From Skeletonema tropicum (lineage: Eukaryota > Bacillariophyta > Thalassiosirophyceae > Thalassiosirales > Thalassiosiraceae): 64,000 nt of DNA. The position numbers and the translations under genes were made by a program. Of the stretch, positions 53,204 through 61,203 are shown piece after piece. The DNA lies in the NCBI GenBank assembly GCA_037178625.1, contig CM074142.1:1240001-1304000 (forward strand), read 5' to 3'. Under the pieces are notes generated by a model. That model saw only the letters and a program-made list of their open reading frames with translations. It searched no databases and had not been told where the DNA came from. The first letter of the stretch is position 1; every line of letters starts with the position of its first letter.

Positions 53204-53877
53204 GGTGTTGCATGAACCGATTAAATGAAGAGAAGGGTTGTGGCTCGTGTAACGTAGCTGAAGTTATGATATCTTCCTCAAATTGATGAACCAGCAATGC
53301 AAGGCGGGGGCCAACAGGCTGCTCTTTCTTTCTCGTACGTCTTGTAAATCGCAGGGCATGAAAGTCCTCCCCCCTCAATTGATTAGCTAAGTTGTACTAT
53401 TCCTCTGTACAGATCTTTCATGCAGGATTAATTTTAGGGGTCTCATCCCCGGAAATCAGTTCAAATGCCGCCTAAATTTTGGTGAAGAATTGTCTTCAAT
53501 CAACTTCTGGCGGGAGCGAGGCACGGAGGAATCAGTACTTTTTGGGCGGCTCTTACGGGGGATTCGGATTTGAAAGGGGTTCTCTACTGGTTCTCAGCTC
53601 GCAGGAATGACGCGAGACAGAGGAAGTTTACAACATGGTAAAGTCTCGTCATTTGATCTAAGTTAGATAATTCGCATATACTGATACGGTATATACGTGT
53701 ACTACTTACACGGATCGTACTCCGCCCAGCGAGCTTGGATCTTGGATTGGCGACTGGCGACAGGTCATGCCACGCCATGCGCATGCTTGCATGTTCTTTC
53801 TCATAAGAAATTATTATCATTTGTGTTGGTACTTAGGTGATGATTGTTCCACCGTAACGATCTCTAACAAATTCTGA
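53204..53877. other. Divergent intergenic region
   Basis: The 674 bp between the cyclin (minus) and the GPx gene (plus) should hold both promoters. I see no gene or strong motif. Confidence 0.5.
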
Positions 53878-54844
53878 ATGCTACGCACCGTTGCCTACCG
53901 GACAAGGAATACAGTTGCTACAGCCATGCCAATTACATCTCTTTTGACATCGCTGCAAGACGCCGGCACGAAGGTCTTGTTTGGAAGTGATGGCGGCACT
54001 GGTGAGTAAAACAATATTTTGATGATATTGTGGATACTTGTGTCAACGCACCGAAAGAACTATTCCCGTGTTGTAACGGTCATCTCACAAGTATTGCTTG
54101 ATCCTTCTACTTCAACTATCGTCATCATTCAGACAAGACCTCATTCTACGATATTGTAGACAAAGATATGCAAGGGAACGAAGTCAAGATGGAATCATTT
54201 AAAGGCGATGTTCTTTGTGTAGTGAATGTTGCTTCGAAATGAGGCTTGACGAAAGCAAACTATGTCCAGTTTAGCAAAATATATGATGCTTTGAATTCGC
54301 AAGGGTTAAAGATTTTGGCGTTCCCATGCAATCAGTTTGGTGCTCAAGAGCCAGTACGTTCCATAATTATGTTTTTGAAATGCAGCCGTTTTGTTCTTTG
54401 GGATATAATATTACTTCCATCATGCATGCTCACATATCTCTTTCTTACATCAAAGGGGACTCATGAAGAAATCTTAAATTTTGTAGAGAGCAAATTTGGA
54501 GCAAAGGATAAGTTCACTTGGTTTGAGAAGGGTCATGTCAATGGGGCGAATACCCGTGAGGTGTACTCCTTTTTGAAAGAAAAGCTACCATCTGATGACG
54601 GTACAAAAGACATCCGGTAAGTCAGAAGTGATATTGTAGCAGGTCACTCAACTGAGGTTATGTTTATGTGACTCTCTCGTGAGGAATGCTAATCATTATG
54701 TTTTCTCTTCGTTGAAGATGGAACTTCGCCAAGTTCTTGGTTGATCATGAAGGAACCCCTGTAAAGAGATATGGACCGAAAACAAATCCTGATGAAATGG
54801 TTGCTGATATTGAGGAACTTTTGGCAAAGAGAAATGGCAAATAG
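53878..54844 (+). CDS. Selenocysteine-containing glutathione peroxidase
   Basis: Four exons (53878-54001, 54133-54353, 54456-54616, 54718-54844) with GT-AG introns and matching phases give 210 residues. The UGA at 54240-54242 sits exactly at the catalytic Cys/Sec position of the family: CVVNVASK-U-GLTKANYVQF (residue 78). It is not a nonsense mutation, because the frame continues through both introns with full conservation: ILAFPCNQFGAQEP (catalytic Gln), GTHEEILNFVESKFGA and RWNFAKFLVDHEG (catalytic Trp and Asn), then RYGPKTNPDEM. The N-terminus, MLRTVAYRTRNTVATAMP, is Arg-rich and suggests mitochondrial or plastid import. The enzyme is monomeric and GPx4-like, reducing lipid hydroperoxides. 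A candidate SECIS is in the 3' UTR. Confidence 0.93.
54240..54242 (+). other. Recoded UGA (selenocysteine codon)
   Basis: An in-frame TGA replaces the usual Cys codon between NVASK and GLTK in glutathione peroxidase. Coding conservation is unbroken on both sides, and this is the only in-frame stop before the natural TAG at 54842-54844. Confidence 0.9.
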
Positions 54845-54902
54845 AAATTTCTTGCACATGGAAAATTGAACAACTGCGTTGTGTCCCTGTAAACGACACA
54901 TC

Positions 54903-54985
54903 AAGATTGACTCCATGAATGACAGCTATGGCCTGAGGGTACATGATGTGTTTGCGGGCTTTAGCTTGACAGTGTATTCTCAACG
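54903..54985 (+). promoter_or_regulatory. Candidate SECIS element
   Basis: It lies about 60 bp after the GPx stop. ATGA at 54919-54922 and TGAC at 54967-54970 could form the non-Watson-Crick quartet. Above it AGCTA pairs with TAGCT, then GGCCTG with CGGGCT (one T-T mismatch, wobbles), giving a helix of about 11-12 pairs. ACT and AGT pair below. The apical loop is about 19 nt and lacks a clear AA at its 5' side, so the match is incomplete. Confidence 0.45.
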
Positions 54986-55412
54986 TGGTTCTTCGTGTTG
55001 TTCACAAATTGGACATAGTTGCAACATGGGGAATTCTCAGAGATAGTTTGGAATCCATCTTGATGTAGAATTTCATAGACACTTCACTTCAGTTTCAGTG
55101 GATAGTAACAATAGACATTGACTTTCATTCTCCTCAACAAGTAGTTACTATTTAAGCTTAGCTATTACTTAGCTTGCGACTGCGTTGAAATGGACTGTGA
55201 TACGCACTATTATCCATTTCCCGAGCCATCTTTTCTATTTTGTGCCCAGTGAACAGAAGGAAGGCACGAAATTGAGAGAAAGAAATCACCAAGTCGGACA
55301 AATAATGTGATGATATTCATCCGCTGATATGTTCACTGAGTGGGGTTGATGGAAACTGAGGTGTTTATATGTAGAGTGTTTTGTCGGTCGCATGTTGTGT
55401 TGTAAAAACTAA
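54986..55412. other. Convergent 3' region
   Basis: The rest of the GPx 3' region and the 3' UTR of the antenna gene. Another SECIS candidate cannot be excluded here. No gene is seen. Confidence 0.45.
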
Positions 55413-56287
55413 TTAACGGACAAGTTGCCTGTACATCATATCACCGTACTCTCCAGTGAAGACATCCTGGTAGATCATACCGGTGATGGCAAGCATGGCA
55501 AGACGACCGTTGTTGAGCTCCTTGTTTTGGTATTGAACCCAACCTTCATCACTGTTGTCAACCCAGTAGGCGGCTCCAAGAAGATCCCCGGGGACATATC
55601 CTGGTCTTTCCTTAATTTGTTGGGCCAACCACTCAATCGCACCACATCCAAGAACGAATTGAACCCATCCAACAGGGGGAAGCTCAACCATTGCCTTAAG
55701 AGGATCATTGGAAAGAGCACTGTTGAAAGCAGGGTGGACTCCACCGGCGTTAAGGTACCATCCGAGGCAAGCAGCCATGGCAACACGTCCGTGCTTGAGT
55801 TCTGCCTCACGGTAGTATTTCATCGTGGCCTCATCCTTACCCTTGGAAAGTCCCAAAGGATCGAAAAATCCGACAGGGGGGGTGATACCAACTTGGTCGC
55901 TGATCCAGGCGTTGACCTGGGTGGTGGACCTTCCGGTTTGAGCGGGGGCAAAGGCGGCACTGCAAAATGAAGGGTAAACACATTTATGTGAGCAAATTAC
56001 AAATATATTGAAAAAAGAACATCACTTCAAACGAAGAGAAGTTATGTGCAACAGCCACTGGAGATATAGACCTCAGCGGTTTGCCATATCTTTTAATCCA
56101 ACGCTCCTCGTTCTTAGGAGTAAACGACATCAGAGAAAATCCTTCGGATATCTCGCCTCAGATCTTGAGGAAACAGTCTATTTTCGTCCGTAAAAGTTCT
56201 CTGTGTCTAGACCTTGCCAGCGACTGCAATTAGTGCATTATTCACTTACGCCGATGCAACAAGGGAGGCAACAATAGCGGTCTTCAT
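55413..56287 (-). CDS. Fucoxanthin-chlorophyll a/c light-harvesting protein
   Basis: Exon 1 (56250-56287) and exon 2 (55413-55959) flank a 290-bp GT-AG intron and give 194 residues, the usual FCP length. The presequence MKTAIVASLVASAAAFAPAQ has the A-A-F-A-P cleavage motif. The first thylakoid helix carries ELKHGRVAMAACLGW, with the Glu-His and Arg that bind chlorophyll and make the inter-helix salt bridge. The third helix has NKELNNGRLAMLAITGM. Helix 2 lies around VGWVQFVLGCGAIEWL. GFFDPLGLSKG near the N-terminus is typical of main antenna proteins (Lhcf or close). The intron splits the presequence right before the cleavage site. Codons are strongly biased, as in highly expressed genes. Confidence 0.95.
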
Positions 56288-56551
56288 GGTGATTGTGTTG
56301 GAGAGGGGATTGTGTTGTAGTATTTCACACCATGGAGCATGCACGTAGCACAGAAGTACGTAAGCTCACTTGAGCTTGAAGTCGGCGAGTTTTTTAGATC
56401 GCGTGTCTGTCTGACCTTCGAATATCGGGGAGAATCCTTTTCCCCCTCTTTCCCCCTCTTACTGATGCGCTGCATGCTTACTACATTACTCTTCTTGCTA
56501 AGGTACTTGCTAGAGAGTGAGCACAAAAAATAATAATAGTAGGAACAGAAC
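56288..56551. promoter_or_regulatory. Shared divergent promoter region of two plastid-type genes
   Basis: Only 264 bp separate the FCP start (minus) and the twin-arginine protein start (plus). Both products look plastid-directed, so co-regulation, perhaps by light, is plausible. A pair of TTTCCCCCTC repeats lies at about 56440-56458. No known box is certain. Confidence 0.4.
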
Positions 56552-56923
56552 ATGACGACGACAGTGACATTGATTTCGTCTCTCTTGCTCGCCGCGGCAG
56601 CGGTACTTCCAGCTGCCACTTCGCTTAGCATTCAGCAGGATCGCAGCAAGCCAAATGGCGTCTGTATTTCTTCTTCAAGAAGAAATCTTCTGCAGTCTGT
56701 ATCAGCCGCTCCTGTTTTGCTTGGCCCGGTTGTGGCGGCATCAGCAGCCGTAGAAGAAGAAGAAGAAGGCCCATCAGTCGAAATGTCAACATTGAAAATA
56801 GGAGGTGTTAATATTGTCGGCTGGGTTGCAGCAGGAGTGATACTCAATGACGTGCTGTCGAATAGATTCTCTGTAGATTCGATTGATGGAATGCTTCCAG
56901 AGAAAGATAATGACAACAAATGA
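56552..56923 (+). CDS. Small plastid/thylakoid protein with twin-arginine signal, unknown function
   Basis: The 123-residue protein starts with a signal peptide (TLISSLLLAAAAVLPAATSL). SSRRNLLQSVSAAPVLLGPVVAASAA (about residues 42-67) follows and fits a twin-arginine thylakoid-lumen signal with an A-x-A cleavage site. The mature part is only about 55 residues, acidic at the start (EEEEEGPSVEM), with one hydrophobic stretch (IVGWVAAGVILNDVL). It is not a family I recognise. Lumenal or thylakoid-membrane small proteins of photosystems are a possibility, supported only by the signals and the divergent FCP neighbour. No intron. Confidence 0.65.
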   Translation: MTTTVTLISSLLLAAAAVLPAATSLSIQQDRSKPNGVCISSSRRNLLQSVSAAPVLLGPVVAASAAVEEEEEGPSVEMSTLKIGGVNIVGWVAAGVILNDVLSNRFSVDSIDGMLPEKDNDNK

Positions 56924-57733
56924 ACTGATCACAAGATGATATCGATACGCTACCACACCCTTTTTTGTGAAGTCTCTTGTAGGAAGGGTATTGTCAAGGA
57001 TACAATGAGACTCGTGCTAACATCTGCCTGATCGATGCGAATGCCTACTTATAGCTTCTCAGCCACCACAGAAATTATTGCAATCATCACTATTATTCCA
57101 ACACCAAGTAGATATGTACACACCTAGTCAGTACGAACTCACTTCCAGTGTGTGGAGGATCTGAGCAGCAAGGATGTTTTCAAGTTTGCTGTATGCAACT
57201 CTGAGAAGACAGAGAAGAATTATTTACCTGTACTCAACAAATATGGTCACTTCTGCTATCTTTCCGCCCAGAGTAAACATAATTTTATGAATCTGATGCC
57301 GTTCGACTAAAGAATAGCCACAATAATCTATCTATCTAAAGCATAAGTAGCCACGCTACTTATTACGCTTCGCTTTGTTTTTCAGCCAAGTTTGTAAACA
57401 AGGAAAAATGCTGGTGGCTGGTGGTGATTGTGTATGAAAGCCATAAAATAATGTCGCATTGGTACTAGGTACGAACGACTTCATAAATACTATTTAGGGA
57501 TAACCTCAACTGAGCGGCATTTCATGATGGACGGTTCTATGAATTCCTACGGAAGGTGGTACCTGTGCTGTTTTGGGAAAGAAACCTGTAAAAAGTGAAC
57601 GCGTGCACATCACACGCTTGATGCTTGTGGCTACTCCTTTCAGCATCACCAGTGAAATAATAACAGTTGCATTCGCTAATCCTAAGCGAGCTTACAATAG
57701 TACAAGCGGTTAGGCCGCCCGTAAAGTTATGAA
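56924..57733. other. Gene-free region
   Basis: I see nothing supported in 810 bp; no long frame, repeat or structured element stands out. Confidence 0.5.
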
Positions 57734-58165
57734 ATGATTGAAACTATGTCAAGAGACTCGGTTCCAGTTTTCAGTAAATCTGAACTTCACCAGGATCACC
57801 AAGATGAGAAGATTCCTCTCAAGTTGCATTTTGAACAAGCGCTGAAGAATCCAGTCAAACCTCAGCATTCCTCGAACCCAATACCTATCCCTCAAGTCAC
57901 TGATGAATGTGAAGAATCTATTTCTCGTTTGACTAAGGTGTATGACTGCGCTACTTGGAACATGTACAACAGGATAATGCTTCATAGAAGGATAAACTTG
58001 AAAAGTGCTGCAAGGAAAGAATATCCCACCTCGGTTACATTGAGTCACTTTCTCAAGCCAAAGGTGGAAGGAGGAAGTAAATCTGTTGTCAAGACTCAAC
58101 AAGAATGCTATTGTCTCTACACAAAGGAGAATGACTGTTTGCAGTTTCAGCTGGACGACGACTAA
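57734..58165 (+). CDS. Small diatom-type protein with TWNMYNRIxxHRR motif
   Basis: The 143-residue intronless frame is not assigned to a family. VYDCATWNMYNRIMLHRRIN (about residues 74-93) resembles a short conserved motif seen in many small diatom proteins (acidic/aromatic, then W-x-MY-x-RI-x2-HR). The rest is polar, with no signal peptide or membrane helix. A second Met at residue 5 could be the start. The function is unknown. Confidence 0.6.
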   Translation: MIETMSRDSVPVFSKSELHQDHQDEKIPLKLHFEQALKNPVKPQHSSNPIPIPQVTDECEESISRLTKVYDCATWNMYNRIMLHRRINLKSAARKEYPTSVTLSHFLKPKVEGGSKSVVKTQQECYCLYTKENDCLQFQLDDD

Positions 58166-58234
58166 TGTACATTAGTTCATGAAGAAAAGCTAGTAGTGTG
58201 TGTTAGAGTTGAGTTGTATGCCTTCAAATTCAGG

Positions 58235-59350
58235 TTAACGATAGTTCTTAAATTGGACAATGACTTCGTCCACTGGCTCACTTTCCAAAAATGACATGAC
58301 GTCACGAACGATGATGTCTGCTCCACTCTTTATACGACGATCTTCCTTGTAGACGTGAGTGTCAAACTCTCCTGATGCCTGAGACGATTCATGTTCCAAC
58401 ACATCTTCCATTGACTGAAATCTAGTATCAAATTGCAAACAGCTTGCTCTCCAAACAGCCAACTCTAGTGTGCAGACGCGCTCATTGAAATTTCGCATAG
58501 CGTCACTTATCATATCTAGTTTGTCACGAGTAGTAAAGTTGCGTTCGTGCGTCTCCATGCTCGTCAGCATACTCTTTATTTCTTTCTTCCACAGATCAAG
58601 CCCCTTTCGCCCCATCCTTGTACATATCATGTGTTGTAATATGAGTTGAGAAACCTCTACCTGATCTTTTGTTGTATGCAATAATGCCAAGTGAATCGGT
58701 AATCTACCTACATTATCTTCTATCATCACTGTCTCTTTTTCGCTGTCAAAATTTAGGAGCAGAGCAATAACGTCGGGAGAAGCTCCATTTCGACATGCAG
58801 CATGAAGAGGCAGCTGGCCGAATACATCAGGCTCAAGTAGTGTTTTTCTACTCTCTACACTGCCCAATAATAACGCAATAACACTCGCTGGTGCATTGTA
58901 CCTTGCTGCTGTATGTATCGGTAAAGACCCATTATCAGCTTTGGTATAAAGTGATCGCTTCGAAGAATCGCTGTTGACCAACAACTCCACCACCTCCGTC
59001 TGCTTTCTGGAGCAAGCGGTATGTAGAGGCAAATCACCCCATCTATCTCCTTCTCTAATCGCTACCTTGCCAACATCTGCATCTAGCAATGCTTTCAAGA
59101 TCGATATTGGAGCATTGTTGTCGCATGCCAGGTGTAATGGTAATCTTCTCGATTCATCGTGTGTCAACAGAACAGCAGCTTGAAATTCCTCCGGCGAGTA
59201 CTGTGAGATGAGGAGGACAAACTCTTCTTCTAACGCCAGCCGCACTTCATTGATGAGGGCGGCGGCTTCACCGTCAATTACGGTATCATCGCGAAAGCGT
59301 TGGATGAGATGATCCAGTTGACCCCGGAGGCTGGTGGCGGCGTTGCTCAT
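58235..59350 (-). CDS. Ankyrin-repeat protein
   Basis: From MSNAATSLRGQLDHLIQRF the protein is 371 residues; an upstream in-frame ATG (59386) would add 12 residues. Five ankyrin-like repeats cover about residues 60-240, with hallmark LPLHLACDNNAPISILKALL, LPLHTACSRKQTEVVELLV, LPIHTAARYNAPASVIALLL, LPLHAACRNGASPDVIALLL and LPIHLALLHTTKDQVEV. A C-terminal helical region of about 120 residues follows (WKKEIKSMLTSMETHERNF). The LPLHxAC form is common in large diatom ankyrin families. It likely acts in protein-protein binding. No enzymatic domain. Confidence 0.82.
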   Translation of the reverse strand: MSNAATSLRGQLDHLIQRFRDDTVIDGEAAALINEVRLALEEEFVLLISQYSPEEFQAAVLLTHDESRRLPLHLACDNNAPISILKALLDADVGKVAIREGDRWGDLPLHTACSRKQTEVVELLVNSDSSKRSLYTKADNGSLPIHTAARYNAPASVIALLLGSVESRKTLLEPDVFGQLPLHAACRNGASPDVIALLLNFDSEKETVMIEDNVGRLPIHLALLHTTKDQVEVSQLILQHMICTRMGRKGLDLWKKEIKSMLTSMETHERNFTTRDKLDMISDAMRNFNERVCTLELAVWRASCLQFDTRFQSMEDVLEHESSQASGEFDTHVYKEDRRIKSGADIIVRDVMSFLESEPVDEVIVQFKNYR

Positions 59351-59386
59351 AATATTTTTTGCTGGATGCCCCTGGATGAAAATCAA

Positions 59387-59918
59387 GCACTTCTTTTCAC
59401 TTTTCAGCCTCTCACTCTGCGTGCCCTGCCTCGGTCCTCGGTGCGTGTATCAACCTACTTCGAAGGCCCAAGTACTTCTATGTCTCAAAAAGAATCCTCA
59501 GTAGAATAGCTTAGAGTTAGAGTGATGTCACAGAAGATGATGTATGATGTCATGGACGGTCTTCTAGCAAGGTCAGAAGATGGAAGATGACGAAACGCAT
59601 GCCGGAGGTGGCGTGAATGAGGGCCGAGGGCCGGCGGCCGGCGGTATATATTGTACGAGGGTGAGAGTTATCGAGAGTCGAGTGAAAGGGAGAAACACAT
59701 AAAATTTGTGCTTTCTCGCAAACAGAAAAAATTGATCTCCAATTTTGTGAGAGGAAGTTTGTCACTTTTTGTGTTCGTGTGTACATTATATGATAATGCA
59801 GACGTAACTGGCACTCTGCACTAAGCAAGCATCGCACCAAGATAAATTTAGATCATTCTCCATTCTACTTGAAGTATCACTTGCAAGAACAAGCTCACAT
59901 CATCACAGCAATCATATC
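59387..59918. other. Divergent intergenic region
   Basis: The 532 bp include a GGCCGAGGGCCGGCGGCCGG stretch followed by GGTATATA near 59625-59648, about 275 bp before the next start. No gene is seen. Confidence 0.5.
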
Positions 59919-60420
59919 ATGGGTAAGAGTAAAAGGACTTCCGGAAGAAGCGTCCTCGAAACTCTTGCGGCAGAACTCTGGGTGAAAGAGGTAAACGACG
60001 TAGTCAAAAGTCGATATGTCGATGGAAACGGCGTTGCCATGGTAGGTAATGATCATCTGCGCAAAGAGTCTAAGTATCAAGCGGGTGTCACCAAGGCCAG
60101 AATCGATCAACTTATGAAAGGTAACGAAGAAGAAAGAGACGACAGCTCCGCCATATCCGACATGATGAGATCAAAAAGTATTACATTCCTGAAAGATATT
60201 ACAACAAATGATGAAGGGTCCTGGGAAAAACTGTGCAAAGGATTATCTTCGCGCCATCGCAGCTGACATTGACCCTAATTACAAAGAGAAAACTGTGGCA
60301 AGGACTGCTGGATTGTGGAGTGGATACTTTGGTGATCGGGACATGTGTGACGAAGAACCAGTGGAGGTCCAATCTTGTATGTGTTTGGAGAGTAAGAGCA
60401 TCATTATTGGTCATTGGTAG
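59919..60420 (+). CDS. Small unknown protein, one frameshift
   Basis: Two frames (59919-60266 and from 60208 to 60420) join into a 166-residue protein if one G of GG at 60240-60241 is dropped: SWEKLCKDYLRAIAADIDPNY. The first part is basic (MGKSKRTSGRSVLETL), then EVNDVVKSRYVDGNGVAM, and a charged helix. The second part has RTAGLWSGYFGDRDMCDEEP and ends SIIIGHW. No family is recognised. The break matches the extra-base pattern seen in other genes here. If the frame is not repaired, the product is a 115-residue truncated form. Confidence 0.55.
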
Positions 60421-61203
60421 TTGGCGCGTGTCAGTCTCATAAAGTTTGTGTGTTGACAATACATTGCTGTTTGTTGGTTGTCTTCGAGCTTCGAGTGAGT
60501 GACTGCCATTAATACTCTAGCTGTACATTTATTTGTCTTATCTTCGACTTCGAAACATTCTGTAGGATGTTGAATGCTGAGGCTGCGCCCCAGATTCTTT
60601 ATCACAATAAAGTTGATCAACTTTCAATCGGGGGAATGGTAGCAATGCCATAGAACAGTCAAAACGCTTTTTACCTTTGTATACAAAGCAAGCACATGCT
60701 CTTCCATAGCCGATTCGAGTTGCATATGGAATATTCAGAAAGTCAGCAAATCTAGACTAATACTGACAGAAGAGAAGTCCAGAGATTCAGTGGACATCAC
60801 AACATTCGTTCCGAAGTGGACTGCAATGCTTAGCGTTGGAATTTCAATGCAGATGTGGATGTGTTAAAATGTAGGCTCAGTCTCTGAGCTGCCGTTTTGC
60901 CCCTTTTCAATCTAATGATGTCCTGTTTGGCCCGATGATGCAGCTATCGTATCGGTTTCAATCGTGTCGTCTCCATCGCCAAGCTCCAGCAGGCTCTTCG
61001 GGTCGGGAGGGGTCGGGGCAGCCGGGGTCGGGGCAGCCCGATGAGAATAAGGTATTAATTCCAGCGTAGGGTTGAACCGTAGCTTGATCTTTCTATTTTT
61101 TTTTTAACAGCAACTGACATATTATCATAGCAGCAGTGAAACAGCCTCCTCCCTCTTGCTTCAAACTGCAATGTTTCTCTCACACTGGTTCGAATTTTCG
61201 GGC
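60421..61203. other. Intergenic region with G-rich motif
   Basis: No gene is supported in 783 bp. A G-rich element at 61000-61033 (six G runs of 3-4, see separate entry) lies about 170-200 bp upstream of the phosphatase start. The unit GGTCGGGGCAGCC occurs twice within it. Confidence 0.55.
61000..61033 (+). promoter_or_regulatory. Potential G-quadruplex upstream of the phosphatase gene
   Basis: Six G runs (GGG, GGG, GGGG, GGGG, GGGG, GGGG) with 1-5 base loops satisfy the standard G3+N1-7 rule on the coding strand. It stands out against the local composition of an AT-rich intergenic region. Function is unproven. Confidence 0.55.

Noticed and set aside
54240..54242. Nonsense mutation in the peroxidase gene
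   Set aside because: The stop lies exactly at the catalytic Sec/Cys position and conservation continues to the end over several exons.
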